A DNA stretch of 45,146 nt from Acetobacteraceae bacterium (GTDB lineage: Bacteria; Pseudomonadota; Alphaproteobacteria; Acetobacterales; Acetobacteraceae), in contig JAIEOP010000070.1 of the NCBI GenBank assembly GCA_019750465.1, positions 1 through 45,146 on the forward strand. Direction: 5' to 3'. Shown here one piece after another: positions 34,848 through 44,393 of the stretch; position 1 is the stretch's first letter; every line of letters starts with the position of its first letter. The translations under genes were made by a program, and so were the position numbers. The notes under the pieces were generated by a model that was given only the letters and a program-made list of their open reading frames with translations, was not told the DNA's origin and did not search any database.

Positions 34848-35719
34848 GCTCCCTCCCCGTTCTCCTCGTCGACGCCGCCGAGTTCCGGGGCGGCCATGCG
34901 GCCGGGGCGGACGAGCTGGCGGCGGCGCGCCGGGTCGCGCACGAAGGCGATCAGCTCCTCGACCAGCGCCTCGCCGGCGAAGCGGTCCGCGGCGCTCTCG
35001 AGCTTCGCCGCGAATTCGCCGGGTTCCTTGAACAGCAGGTTGTGCGCGGTGCGCAGCGTGCGGATCTGCTCCCGCGTCGCGCCGCGGCGCAGCAGGCCGA
35101 TGCGGTTGAAGCCGACGAGGCGCGCCGGCAGGCCGAAGACATAGCCGAAGGGCGGGATGTCGTTGGTGACGCCGGCGAGGCCCGAGACCATCGCCAGCCG
35201 CCCGATGCGCACGGTCTGGTGCACCGCCGCCCCGCCGCCGACGAAGGCGCCGGCGCCGACATGCACATGGCCGCCGAGCATGACGTTGTTCGCCAGGATC
35301 ACGCCGTCGCCGACCTGGCAGTCATGCGCGACATGGGCCATGGCCATGATCATGCAGCCGGTGCCCACGACCGTGACGCCGCCGCCGCCGACGCTGGCGC
35401 GGTGGATGGTGGCGCCCTCGCGCACCAGCGTCCCGCGCCCGACCTCGCAGCGCGTGGGCTCGCCCCGGTACTTCACGTCCTGCGGCGGCGTGCCGATGGC
35501 GGCGAAGGGCAGCACGCGCACGCCCGCGCCGAGCCGCGTCGCGCCGTCGACGACGACATGCGAGACCAGCTCGACGCCCTGCTCCAGCACGGCGTCGGGG
35601 CCGATGCTGCAGAAGGGTCCGATGCGGCAGCCCGGGCCGATGGCGGCGCCTGGCGCCACCACGGCGCTGGGATGGATGACGGGTGCCTGGGTGGCGGCCG
35701 TGATGGGTGTTGCGTCCAA
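34844..35719 (-). CDS. lpxA: UDP-N-acetylglucosamine acyltransferase LpxA
   Basis: 291 residues. A left-handed parallel beta-helix of hexapeptide repeats begins with VIHPSAVVAPGAAIGPGCRIGPF, and MAHVAHDCQVGDGVILANNV contains the catalytic-type His. The C-terminal helical part has FNRIGLLRRG. It carries out the first step of lipid A synthesis, acylating UDP-GlcNAc. The start is TTG at 35719, 43 bases after fabZ; no ATG or GTG precedes the first hexad in frame. The order lpxD-fabZ-lpxA-lpxI is standard for Alphaproteobacteria. The acidic C-terminal tail (DEENGEGA) is a small extension. Confidence 0.95.
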   Translation of the reverse strand: MDATPITAATQAPVIHPSAVVAPGAAIGPGCRIGPFCSIGPDAVLEQGVELVSHVVVDGATRLGAGVRVLPFAAIGTPPQDVKYRGEPTRCEVGRGTLVREGATIHRASVGGGGVTVVGTGCMIMAMAHVAHDCQVGDGVILANNVMLGGHVHVGAGAFVGGGAAVHQTVRIGRLAMVSGLAGVTNDIPPFGYVFGLPARLVGFNRIGLLRRGATREQIRTLRTAHNLLFKEPGEFAAKLESAADRFAGEALVEELIAFVRDPARRRQLVRPGRMAAPELGGVDEENGEGA

Positions 35720-35762
35720 GGGTCTCAGCGTTCGTGGTGCGGGGTGGAACCGGGCGGAGCGA

Positions 35763-36254
35763 TCAGCGCTCGTCGAGGATCATGGCGGCGTAGGTGGCTT
35801 CCGCGACGACCTTGCCGTCGACCTTGGCCTCGGCGGCGAACTTCCAGATGTTGCCGCGCTGGCGCTCCTTGGTGACGTGGATGCGCATCTGGTCGCCGGG
35901 CACCACGGGCTTGCGGAACTTGGCGCCCTCGATGCTCATGAAATAGACCAGCTTGCCGGCCGCGCCCGGCCCCAGCGTCTCGACCACCAGCACCGCCGCG
36001 GTCTGCGCCATGCTCTCGATGATCAGCACGCCGGGCATCACCGGATGCTGCGGGAAATGGCCCTGGAAGAAATTCTCGTTGATGGTGACGTTCTTGATCC
36101 CGATCGCCGACTGGTTGCGCAGCAGGTCCACGACCCGGTCAACGAGCAGGAACGGGTAGCGGTGCGGGATCGCATGCATGATGCGCGCGATGTCGAGGGT
36201 CTCCAGCGTGGAGCCCGCCGCGTCCGCGGCCTTGCTGTCATCGGTCGCATCCAT
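35763..36254 (-). CDS. fabZ: 3-hydroxyacyl-ACP dehydratase FabZ
   Basis: 163 residues. Hot-dog fold with PHRYPFLLVDRV and GHFPQHPVMPGVLIIESMAQTAAV, which contain the catalytic His and Glu of FabZ. It dehydrates 3-hydroxyacyl-ACP in fatty acid elongation and competes with LpxA and LpxD for 3-hydroxyacyl-ACP, hence its place between their genes. ATG at 36254 was chosen; an in-frame extension upstream has no family features. There are 26 bases between lpxD stop and this start. Confidence 0.96.
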   Translation of the reverse strand: MDATDDSKAADAAGSTLETLDIARIMHAIPHRYPFLLVDRVVDLLRNQSAIGIKNVTINENFFQGHFPQHPVMPGVLIIESMAQTAAVLVVETLGPGAAGKLVYFMSIEGAKFRKPVVPGDQMRIHVTKERQRGNIWKFAAEAKVDGKVVAEATYAAMILDER

Positions 36255-36280
36255 GGCCGGCCCGCCCTTTACAGGGTTCC

Positions 36281-37348
36281 TCACTCCGTCTTCGCCGCTC
36301 CGGCGCGCCCCGCGGTACCATCGGCGTCCTTGCCGGCGGCAAGCCGCTTCAGCGCCGCGATGGCGCGCCAGGTTTCGCGTATCGGCCAGGCCGGGCTGCC
36401 GAGCACATCGGCCCCTGGCGGAACGTCGTTGATGACGCCGGCCTGGGCACCGATGCGTGCCTTCGAGCCGATGTCGAGATGTCCGGTCAGCCCCGCCTGC
36501 GCCGCCACGGCCACGTAGTCGCCCAGCACCGTGGAGCCGGAAATCCCGGACTGCGCCACCAGGATGCAACCGCGGCCGGTGCGCACGTTGTGCCCGACCT
36601 GGACCAGGTTGTCGAGGCGCGTGCCGGGCCCGATCACCGTGTCCTCCTGCCCGCCACGATCGATGCAGGAGTTGGCGCCGACCTCCACCGCCTCGCCGAG
36701 GATGACGCGGCCGAGCTGCGGCGCGGTCTCGAAGCGGCCCTCGGGCGTGGGCACGAAGCCGAATCCCTCCTGGCCGATGCGCGCGCCGGGATGCAGCACC
36801 ACGCCCCGGCCGAGGACGGCGTGGCTGACCGAACAGTGCGGGTGCAGCCGGCAGTCGTCGCCGATCTCGACGCCAGGGCCGATGACCACATGCGGGCCGA
36901 TGATGCAGCGCGCCCCGATGCGGGCGGCGGCACCGATGACGGCGCAGGGGCCGATCTCCGTGCCCTCGCCCACCACGGCATCCGGCGCGACGACCGCGCT
37001 CGGGTGGATGCCGGGCTGCGGTGCCGGTTCGGGGTGGAACAGCCGCGCGATGCGGATGAAGCCGAGATAGGCCTGCGGTGCGACCAGGCCGAGGCTGCCC
37101 GCCGGAACGTCCGATGCGAAGGCCGGCGGCACCAGCACGAGCCCGGCCCGGGTCGCCCGCAGCGCATCGCGGTAGCGCCGGTTGTCGAGGAAGCTCACCT
37201 CCGTCGGCGCCGCCCCGGCGAGCGAGCCGACGCCGGTGAACTGCGCGCCCGCGTCGGCCCCCGGCGGCAGGGCAAGGCCGGCCGCCGCCGCGATGGACGC
37301 GAGATCCTGCGGCTCCGCAGTGGTGAAGAAGCGAGGATCGGTGGCCAT
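36281..37348 (-). CDS. lpxD: UDP-3-O-acylglucosamine N-acyltransferase LpxD
   Basis: 355 residues. The N-terminal uridine-binding domain (about 1-105, with VSFLDNRRYRDALRATRAGLVLV) is followed by a left-handed beta-helix of hexapeptide repeats (HPSAVVAPDAVVGEGTEIGP onward) and GQEGFGFVP. GHNVRTGRGCILVAQSGISGST contains the expected catalytic His. It adds the N-linked acyl chain in lipid A synthesis. ATG at 37348. A 210-base gap before it (37349-37558) separates it from ompH; I saw there a short GCACCC/GGGTGC hairpin (37485-37503) but no T-run. Confidence 0.96.
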   Translation of the reverse strand: MATDPRFFTTAEPQDLASIAAAAGLALPPGADAGAQFTGVGSLAGAAPTEVSFLDNRRYRDALRATRAGLVLVPPAFASDVPAGSLGLVAPQAYLGFIRIARLFHPEPAPQPGIHPSAVVAPDAVVGEGTEIGPCAVIGAAARIGARCIIGPHVVIGPGVEIGDDCRLHPHCSVSHAVLGRGVVLHPGARIGQEGFGFVPTPEGRFETAPQLGRVILGEAVEVGANSCIDRGGQEDTVIGPGTRLDNLVQVGHNVRTGRGCILVAQSGISGSTVLGDYVAVAAQAGLTGHLDIGSKARIGAQAGVINDVPPGADVLGSPAWPIRETWRAIAALKRLAAGKDADGTAGRAGAAKTE

Positions 37349-37558
37349 GCGGCGCGTCCGCTCAGAGCCGTCGAGGCGATTGAAGCCGCGACGGAATGCC
37401 CCCAGGGATCACCGAGCGTCGCACGGCACTGTCCGGGGCAACGGGGGTTCCTCCACAAGGCTTCAGGCGTCGTATCGCAGCCGCGCACCCGGTGCCTGGG
37501 TGCCGGCGGGGCGCGAACGGGACGCGGCCGCGGTTCACCATGACGGACGATGTCCGCG

Positions 37559-38401
37559 TCAGCGGCGTTGCGCCGGCTGGGCCTGTGCCGGACGCTGCGG
37601 CGCGGGCTGGGCGGCGGGCTGGGCAGCCGGGGCATCGGCGCCGACGGCGGCCGTCTCGGGGGGGATGGTCACGCTGCGCAGCTGGCGGTTGAACTGCTGC
37701 GCCACCTCCGTCGTCAGGTCGAAGCCCGGGTCGCTCAGGATCACGAGCGGCCGCGGCACGACGAGGTTGACGCTGCGGCTTGCCGCGACCTGGCGGATCA
37801 CCTGGCCCAGCGCCTGCTCGATCTCGATCAGCGCCTGCTGGGCGACCTGCTCGATGCCGCGGGACCGTTCGCGGAAGATGCGCTGGCTCTCGGTGATGCG
37901 ATCCTGCAGGTCGCGCTCGCGCTGGCGCAGCTGCTCGGGCGGCAGGGTCGCGCGCAGGTTGGCGAGCTGCTGCTGGGCGTCGCGCCAGCCGGTCTGCTCG
38001 CGCTGGAGATCGTCGTTCAGCTTCTGCCGCCGACGCTCGATCTCCTCGCGCACCTGGTTGAAGGCGGTGGACTCGCGCTGGATCTCGGGCACGTCGACGA
38101 TGCCGATCACCGCCGCCGGCGGCGGCTGGCCGGCCGGCAGCGGGCCCGCGGGGCGCTGCGCCGGGCGCTGCCCCTGCTGCTGCGCCTGGGGAGGCCGCTG
38201 CTGGACTTGTGCCGGGCGCTGGCTGCCGTCCTGGCCGGGCGGGACGAACCATTGCTGCTGGTTCTGCTGGGCCATGGCCGGCGTGACGCCGAGCGCCGCC
38301 ACGCCGAGGCCGAGCGCCAACGCCAGGCACGGCATGCGCCGATGCGTAAAGCCAGGTGTGACCGCCGGCGGAACGCGGGCGGAACGTCGGGCAAGTGCCA
38401 T
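37559..38401 (-). CDS. ompH: OmpH/Skp-family periplasmic chaperone
   Basis: 280 residues, longer than usual Skp proteins (160-200). A signal peptide ends at VTPAMA (about residue 44; an inner ATG at 38335 would shorten the N-terminus). It is followed by a Gln/Pro-rich spacer (QQNQQQWFVPPGQ, QAQQQGQRPAQRP) before the OmpH domain with GIVDVPEIQRESTAFNQVREE, a long coiled coil and VNLVVPRPLVILSDPGFDLT. A Gln/Ala/Pro tail closes it. Skp escorts unfolded outer-membrane proteins to BamA, whose gene is just upstream (18 bases). Confidence 0.9.
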   Translation of the reverse strand: MALARRSARVPPAVTPGFTHRRMPCLALALGLGVAALGVTPAMAQQNQQQWFVPPGQDGSQRPAQVQQRPPQAQQQGQRPAQRPAGPLPAGQPPPAAVIGIVDVPEIQRESTAFNQVREEIERRRQKLNDDLQREQTGWRDAQQQLANLRATLPPEQLRQRERDLQDRITESQRIFRERSRGIEQVAQQALIEIEQALGQVIRQVAASRSVNLVVPRPLVILSDPGFDLTTEVAQQFNRQLRSVTIPPETAAVGADAPAAQPAAQPAPQRPAQAQPAQRR

Positions 38402-38419
38402 GATCGCGAAATCCGTGGT

Positions 38420-40804
38420 TCAGAACCGGGTGCCGAAGCCAAAGCGGAAAACCTGCGTCTCGTCGAAGGATTCCTTCACGACGGCCTTGGCTACATCGAG
38501 GTTGATCAGTCCGAAGGGGCTGCGCCAGGAGACGCCGACGCCGGCGCCGACCCGCGCCGTCGCGGTATCGGCCACCGTCGCCCCGGAGGAGGATTGCGAC
38601 AAGGCTCCGACATCGACGAAGGCGCGGCCGATCAGGCCGAGCTCCGCCGGCAGCGGCAGCGGGTAGCGCAACTCGGTGCTCTGCGTCCAGATGAAGCGGC
38701 CGCCGAGGGCGTCGCCGGTCGCGACGTCGCGCGGCCCGGCGCCGGCGATGCGGAAGCCTCGCAGGTTCTCGCCGCCGAGGAAGAAGCGGTCGACGATGCG
38801 GTCCTGCTTGCCGAAGATCTCCTGCAGGTAGCCGACGCTGGCCGAGAGCGAGAGCACCCAGTCGGGGTCGTCGAACACCGACTCCAGCGGAATGAAGTAG
38901 CTGCCGTCCAGGCGCCCGCGCAGGTAGGCGACGTCGCCGCCGAGGCCGGCGAAGTCGGTGCCGAGGCGCACCACGAAGCCGCGGCGCGGATCCAGCGCGC
39001 TGTCGCGCACGTCGTAGGTCAGCGTCTGCGACACCTGCGACAGCAGGGTCGAGCCGGCCTGTTCCCGGATGAAGCGCGACGCCGTGGAGGCGATGTCGAA
39101 CACGTTGCGGTCCACCAGCGTATAGGACCAGGACTGCCGCACCCGCTCGTTGAAGGCATAGCCGATGCGCACCGCGAAGCCGGCCCGCCGCTCGCTGTAC
39201 TGCGCGATCCGCTGCAGGTTGCGCTGGACATAGAAGACGTCGGCGCCGGCGGCGAGGTTTCGGTCGAGGAAGTAGGGGTCGGTCACCGAGAGGTCGAGCT
39301 GGCTGCGCCGCTGCGCCAGCGTGCCGTTGATGCGGGCATCGATGCCGGTGCCGAGGATGTTGCGCTCCCGCAGGCCGACATCCGCCAGGAATCCGGCATC
39401 CGTCGAAAAGCCGCCACCGATGGTAACCTCGCCGGTAGCGCGCTCGACCACCCGGGTGTTGATCACCGCGCGGTCCGGCGCCGAGCCCGGCGAGGACGCC
39501 ACCTGCACGTCCGAGAAGAAGCCGATGCTGCGCAGCCGGTCGCGCGAGCGCCGGAGCGCGGCGGCATTGAAGGCGTCGCCCTCGGCCAGGCGGAACTCGC
39601 GACGGATCACGCGGTCCTGGGTGCGGGTGTTGCCGGTGATCTCTATGCGCTCGACGAAGACGCGCGGCGCCTCGTTGATCTCGAAGGTCAGGTTGACGAC
39701 GCGCGCCTCGCGGTCACGCTGGACGCGCGGCTGGACGTCGACGAAGGGGAAGCCGCGCAGGTTCGCCTCATCCTGCAGCCGCTGCGCCGTGCGCTCCACC
39801 AGGTCGCCATCGTACCAGTCGCCGGGCGCCAGCTCCAGGTAGCGACGCATCGGTGCAGCATCGAAACCGCGGAGATTCGAGACCAGCTCGATCTCCCCGA
39901 CCCTGTAGCGCACGCCCTCGTCGATGACGTAGGTCAGGAAGAAGCCGCTGCGGTCGGCGGCGAGCTCGGCGGTGGCGCCGGTGACCTGCGCATCCGCGTA
40001 GCCCTGGCGCAGGTAGAAGCGGCGCAGCAGCTCGCGGTCGAAGGCCAGCCGTTCCGGGTCGAACTGGTCGGAGGAGGAGAAGATCCTGTACCAGGCCTGC
40101 TCCTTGGTTGCGATCACCTCGCGCAGCCGGCTGTCGCTGTAGGACTGGTTGCCGACGAAGTTGATGCGGGCGACCAGTGCCGATTCGCCCTCCTGGATCT
40201 CGAAGACGACATCGACCCGGTTCTGCTCCCGTTCGATGATCTTCGGCTCCACCACCGCGGCGAAGCGCCCGCGCCGGGCATAGATCTCGAGGATGCGCTG
40301 CCGGTCGGCCTGCGCCGCCTGCGGCGTGAACACCGATCGCGCCCGCAGCTGCACCTCGCGCGACAGCACGTCGTCGGAGATCTTGCGGTTGCCCTCGAAG
40401 GCGACGCGGTTGACGATCGGATTCTCGGCCACCGTCACGATGATGCGCCGCCCGTCGCGGCGGATGTCGATGTCGCGGAAAAGTCCAGTGGCGAACAAGG
40501 TCTTCAGGCTGCGGTCCAGGCGCTCGGCGTCATAGGAGTCACCGGGCAGCAGCAGCATGTAGGAGCGCACCGTATCCGCCTCGATGCGCTGGTTCCCGCG
40601 GACCTCGATGGCCTGGATGGTGTTCTCGCCGCCGGCGTTGCGCACCGGTGCGGCGCGGGCACCTGCCGGAGCCCCTGCTGCGGTGGGCTGAGCGCGGGTG
40701 CCGGCCCGAGTCGTGGTCTGCGCGTCGGCCGCAGGCGAAGTGGCCAGCGCTGCGGCCAGGCCGACGGCGGCGAACAGGAGCGCGAGGCGATGACGAAGGG
40801 ACAA
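38420..40804 (-). CDS. bamA: outer-membrane protein assembly factor BamA
   Basis: 794 residues. A signal peptide (SLRHRLALLFAAVGLAAALA, ending near AADA) is followed by five POTRA domains (about 50-440; for example IQAIEVRGNQRIEADTVRSYM and ERIEITGNTRTQDRVIRREF) and a 16-stranded barrel with RFFLGGENLRGFRIAGAGPRD and a C-terminal GFGTRF. It ends in Phe, as outer-membrane barrels do. The start is TTG at 40804 with AAGG 7 bases before it; the frame is open upstream to 41032 but reads as low-complexity Arg/Gly sequence. The 249 bases before it (40805-41053) hold no gene. Confidence 0.95.
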   Translation of the reverse strand: MSLRHRLALLFAAVGLAAALATSPAADAQTTTRAGTRAQPTAAGAPAGARAAPVRNAGGENTIQAIEVRGNQRIEADTVRSYMLLLPGDSYDAERLDRSLKTLFATGLFRDIDIRRDGRRIIVTVAENPIVNRVAFEGNRKISDDVLSREVQLRARSVFTPQAAQADRQRILEIYARRGRFAAVVEPKIIEREQNRVDVVFEIQEGESALVARINFVGNQSYSDSRLREVIATKEQAWYRIFSSSDQFDPERLAFDRELLRRFYLRQGYADAQVTGATAELAADRSGFFLTYVIDEGVRYRVGEIELVSNLRGFDAAPMRRYLELAPGDWYDGDLVERTAQRLQDEANLRGFPFVDVQPRVQRDREARVVNLTFEINEAPRVFVERIEITGNTRTQDRVIRREFRLAEGDAFNAAALRRSRDRLRSIGFFSDVQVASSPGSAPDRAVINTRVVERATGEVTIGGGFSTDAGFLADVGLRERNILGTGIDARINGTLAQRRSQLDLSVTDPYFLDRNLAAGADVFYVQRNLQRIAQYSERRAGFAVRIGYAFNERVRQSWSYTLVDRNVFDIASTASRFIREQAGSTLLSQVSQTLTYDVRDSALDPRRGFVVRLGTDFAGLGGDVAYLRGRLDGSYFIPLESVFDDPDWVLSLSASVGYLQEIFGKQDRIVDRFFLGGENLRGFRIAGAGPRDVATGDALGGRFIWTQSTELRYPLPLPAELGLIGRAFVDVGALSQSSSGATVADTATARVGAGVGVSWRSPFGLINLDVAKAVVKESFDETQVFRFGFGTRF

Positions 40805-41053
40805 GGGCCGGCCTTGAGAATGTGTTCTGGGCGCCGGGGACAATAGCGGCCCCCCCTGGCGCCCGCCACCCCGGCACCCGAGTCCGCCCCGCAGGCGGCG
40901 GATCGCGCGGCTTCCCCGTGCGGATCGAGGCGCGGCAGCGCGGCGCGCGGCGCACGTGCCGCGGCGCAATCGCCCTTCCGGAGGAAGGCCCGTCGGCCCT
41001 CGTCGGGGCTTCCGCGACGCTGGCCGAGGCAACGGGAACTGCGGTACAGGCTT

Positions 41054-42193
41054 TCAGCCGAACAGCCCCGCCACCCAACGGCCGATGCCGCCATGCGCGA
41101 CGTCGTTCCACGATGCGAACAGGAACAGCGTGATCAGCAGCGCGAATCCGCCGCGGAAGGCATATTCCTGCGCGCGCGGCGGCAGCGGCCGGCCGCGCAC
41201 CGCCTCGGCCGCATAGAACAGCAGGTGCCCGCCATCGAGCAGCGGCACCGGGAACAGGTTCAGCAGGCCAAGGCTGATCGACAGCAGCGCCATCAGGTTG
41301 ATCAGCGGATAGATGCCGAGGTCGGCCGCCTGGCCGCTGATCTCGGCGATCCTGATCGGGCCGCCGAGTTCGGTTGCGCTGCGGCTGCCGGCGATCATCT
41401 CGCCGATGCCGGCCAGCGTCTGCCAGGTCATGTCGCCCGTCGTCACGGCGCCGGCCCAGAGCGCCGAGACGGGATCCATCCGTTCGAACCGCGCCGCACC
41501 GCTCTGCACGCCGAGCACGCCGACGCGCCTGCCCTCCTCCGCGGCCGGATCGCGGGTGTCGGGCGTGGCGACGCGCAGGATCTCCGCGTTGTCGCGCAGC
41601 AGCCGGAGCTCGATGGGCTGGCCGGGGCGGGCCTGCACGTAGCGCTGCACCTGATCGAAGCGGGAGACCGGCTGGCCGTCCAGCGCCAGGATCTCGTCGC
41701 CCGGCATCAGGCCGGCACGCGACGCGGCCGACCCTTCGACCACGGCGGCGATGCTGGCCGTGCCGACCGGCTTGCCGATGGTGGCAAACAGCGCCCCGAA
41801 GAGCAGGATGGCAAGGAGGAAATTGGCCACCGGGCCCGCCGCGACGACGATGGCGCGGCTGCCCACGCTCTTCTCGTGGAAGGTCTCTCCGGGCCGCCAG
41901 GCGGCACGTACCTCCGGCGGGACGTCGGCGGGCTGCTCCTGCCCGTGCAGCTTCACGTAGCCGCCGAGCGGAATCCAGCCCAGCCGCCACTCCGTGCCAT
42001 GCCGGTCGGTCCAACGCAGCACCGGCTTGCCGAAGCCGATGGCGAAGGCATCGACGTGCACGCCGCGCCAGCGTGCGGCCAGGTAGTGCCCCATCTCGTG
42101 CACGAAGACGAGCACGCCGATCACCACGGCGAAGGCGATCAGCATGCGCGGCAGGCTCGGCAGGCTGGTCCAGAGGCCGGAAAGCAGGTCCAA
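41054..42193 (-). CDS. rseP: RIP metalloprotease RseP
   Basis: 379 residues. A site-2 protease with HEMGH zinc motif (His32, Glu33, His36; LVFVHEMGHYLAARW), one PDZ domain (about 130-210; ASRAGLMPGDEILALDGQPV) and the second catalytic motif LFPVPLLDGGHLLFYAAEA near residue 320. It cleaves membrane-embedded anti-sigma factors after envelope stress. The start is TTG at 42193 with GAGGAG 8 bases upstream. Only one PDZ domain is obvious, where E. coli has two. Confidence 0.94.
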   Translation of the reverse strand: MDLLSGLWTSLPSLPRMLIAFAVVIGVLVFVHEMGHYLAARWRGVHVDAFAIGFGKPVLRWTDRHGTEWRLGWIPLGGYVKLHGQEQPADVPPEVRAAWRPGETFHEKSVGSRAIVVAAGPVANFLLAILLFGALFATIGKPVGTASIAAVVEGSAASRAGLMPGDEILALDGQPVSRFDQVQRYVQARPGQPIELRLLRDNAEILRVATPDTRDPAAEEGRRVGVLGVQSGAARFERMDPVSALWAGAVTTGDMTWQTLAGIGEMIAGSRSATELGGPIRIAEISGQAADLGIYPLINLMALLSISLGLLNLFPVPLLDGGHLLFYAAEAVRGRPLPPRAQEYAFRGGFALLITLFLFASWNDVAHGGIGRWVAGLFG

Positions 42194-42288
42194 GGCACAC
42201 TCCTCAGGATCGGCGCGCCGGCTGTCGCGGCGACCGCGCCGGGTGCTATCAAGGGGCGCCCGCGACGCCCGGGGTTTTCCGCGCCCGC

Positions 42289-43497
42289 CTAGGCGGCGGA
42301 GCGCCGCGCGGCATGCCGCGCCGCCATCTGCCGCGCTTCGGCGTCCAGCGCCAGCACGGCATCCAGCGCCGCACCCGCGGTTCCGTTCAGCGCCGTGCCG
42401 CCGCCGAGGGCGGCCAGGGTATCCTCGACCACCGCGGCGATGTCGAGAAAGCCGAGCCTGCGATCCAGGAACAGCGCGACCGCCGCCTCGTTGGCGGCAT
42501 TGAGAATGGTGGTGGCGCCGGTGCCCGCGCGCAATGCCTCGCGCGCCAGGCGCAGCGCCGGGAACCGCTCCGGGTCCGGGGCGAAGAACTCCAGCCGGCC
42601 GAGCGCGCCGAGATCCAGCCGCGGCAGAGCGACGCGCATGCGCTGCGGCCAGGCCAGGGTATGGGCGATCGGGGTGCGCATGTCAGGGGTGCCGAGCTGC
42701 GCCAGGATCGAGCCGTCGGCGTACTGCACGAGGCCATGGACCGCCGACTGCGGGTGCACCAGCACCTCGATGCGCGCCTCGGGCACGGGAAACAGCCGCG
42801 CCGCCTCGATCAGCTCCAGCCCCTTGTTCATCATGGTGGCGCTGTCCACCGAGATCTTCGCGCCCATCTTCCAGATCGGGTGTCGAACCGCGATCTCGGG
42901 CGTGGCCGCGCGCATGGTGGCGAGGTCCGCGGTGCGGAAGGGCCCGCCCGAAGCGGTCAGCACGATCTTCTCGACCATCGCCGGGTCGCGGGCGTCGAGC
43001 GCCTGGAAGATGGCATTATGTTCCGAATCGACGGGCAGCAGCGTTGCGCCGGAGCGGCGGGCGGCGGCCAGCACGATGTCGCCGCCGCAGACCAGGCTTT
43101 CCTTGTTGGCGATGGCAACGGTGCCGCCATGGGCCACGGCGGCCAGTGTGGCGCGCAGCCCGACCGAGCCGACGATCGCCGCCATCGTCCAGTCGGTGGG
43201 CCGTGCCGCGGCCTCGATCACCGCCTCCGGGCCGGCCGCGGCCTCGATGCCGCTGCCGGACAGGGCGTCGCGCAGCGCGCCGTAGCAGGCGGGATCGGCC
43301 ACCACGGCAAGCCGCGCCTCCAGCCGGCGTGCCTGGGCGGCGAGGCCGCCGACGTCGCGGCCGCAGACCAGTGCCTCTACGGCGAAGGTCCCCGGCGGCG
43401 CGGCATCGAGCAGCGCCAGCGTGCTGGTGCCGACCGAGCCGGTGCAGCCGAGGATGGTCAGGCGGCGCGGCGCCGCGGTGCGGCCCGCTATCGCCAC
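42289..43497 (-). CDS. dxr: 1-deoxy-D-xylulose 5-phosphate reductoisomerase
   Basis: 402 residues. NADPH-binding LTILGCTGSVGTSTL, NKESLVCGG, PVDSEHNAIFQAL, LTASGGPFR, HPIWKMGAKISVDSATMMNKGLE and VLVHPQSAVHGLVQYADGS cover all DXR signature blocks. It is the second step of the MEP pathway and the target of fosmidomycin-type inhibitors. The start is GTG at 43497, overlapping the cdsA 3' end by 10 bases. Together with ispDF at 2833-4008, three MEP steps are encoded in this window. Confidence 0.96.
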   Translation of the reverse strand: MAIAGRTAAPRRLTILGCTGSVGTSTLALLDAAPPGTFAVEALVCGRDVGGLAAQARRLEARLAVVADPACYGALRDALSGSGIEAAAGPEAVIEAAARPTDWTMAAIVGSVGLRATLAAVAHGGTVAIANKESLVCGGDIVLAAARRSGATLLPVDSEHNAIFQALDARDPAMVEKIVLTASGGPFRTADLATMRAATPEIAVRHPIWKMGAKISVDSATMMNKGLELIEAARLFPVPEARIEVLVHPQSAVHGLVQYADGSILAQLGTPDMRTPIAHTLAWPQRMRVALPRLDLGALGRLEFFAPDPERFPALRLAREALRAGTGATTILNAANEAAVALFLDRRLGFLDIAAVVEDTLAALGGGTALNGTAGAALDAVLALDAEARQMAARHAARRSAA

Positions 43498-44393
43498 AGC
43501 AGCGCCCCCCCGCCCAGCATGGCGCCGAGCACCGCCGCCGCCGGCGCCGCCGCCAGCACGCCGTCCAGCCGGTCGAGCAGGCCACCATGGCCGGGGATCA
43601 GGGAGGATGTGTCCTTCACGTGGAAGCGCCGCTTTATCCAGCTTTCGAACAGGTCCCCGGCCTGGGTGAGCAGGCCGAGCAGGGCTGCCACCAGCGCCAC
43701 CCGCACGCCCGGGGCCGTCCCTGCCATGACATACGCCGCGACCAGCCCCGCCGTCACGGACGAAAGCAACCCCCCGGCGGCGCCGGACCAGGTCTTGCTC
43801 GGCGACACCGCCGGCGCGAGCTTCGGTCCGCCGATCGCACGGCCGGCAAGGTAGGCACCGATGTCGCTGGCCCAGACCACCGCGAACAGGAAGATCACGT
43901 TGGCGCGTCCGGCGCCGAAATCGCCACGCAGATGGATCAGCGCCACGCCGGCGAGGCCGATATAGACCACGCCGAAGGCAAGCCAGGCCGCCGGGGCGGT
44001 GCGGCGCCCCGATGCCGGCCGCTCGGCCAGCAGCCAAGTGGCCAGGGCCCCGGCGGCAAGCAGGGCCAGCGCCAGAAGGTAGCGGTCGCCAACCGCGAGC
44101 GTGCCGGCGCCGAGCACGCAGACCGGCACCGCGAAGCCGGGCAAGCGCCGGGTCGAGAAGCCGCAGAGCCTTACCCATTCCCAGGCCAGGACCGCCACCG
44201 CCGCCGCGACAAGCGCCGTCCATGCCTCGGCGCCGAGCCAGATGCAGAGCAGCGCGGCAGGCAACAGCAGGGCGGCGGAGGCGGCTCGCTTGCGCAGGTC
44301 GCGCCAATTGCGGCCTGCCATCGCCGGCCCGGTGGCGGCCGGCGGCGCCGACGCGCCTCCCCCGGCGCCGAGTTCGGGGCGCGCCGCGCTCAA
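43488..44393 (-). CDS. cdsA: phosphatidate cytidylyltransferase CdsA
   Basis: 301 residues. A polytopic membrane protein with about eight hydrophobic helices and the CDP-alcohol signature VSPSKTWSGAAGGLLSS, preceded by ASDIGAYLAGRAIGGPK. It makes CDP-diacylglycerol for phospholipid synthesis. The start is TTG at 44393 overlapping the uppS stop (TTGA). ATG at 44321 would remove 24 residues of an Ala/Gly-rich leader and is possible. Confidence 0.93.
   Translation of the reverse strand: MSAARPELGAGGGASAPPAATGPAMAGRNWRDLRKRAASAALLLPAALLCIWLGAEAWTALVAAAVAVLAWEWVRLCGFSTRRLPGFAVPVCVLGAGTLAVGDRYLLALALLAAGALATWLLAERPASGRRTAPAAWLAFGVVYIGLAGVALIHLRGDFGAGRANVIFLFAVVWASDIGAYLAGRAIGGPKLAPAVSPSKTWSGAAGGLLSSVTAGLVAAYVMAGTAPGVRVALVAALLGLLTQAGDLFESWIKRRFHVKDTSSLIPGHGGLLDRLDGVLAAAPAAAVLGAMLGGGALLWR

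Noticed and set aside
37550-40846. Plus-strand open frame of 1098 codons opposite ompH and bamA.
   Set aside because: It is a GC-driven shadow; BamA and OmpH on the minus strand have clear motifs.
40805-41032. N-terminal extension of bamA by 76 residues.
   Set aside because: The extension is low-complexity Arg/Gly sequence before a clear signal peptide; TTG at 40804 is a better start.
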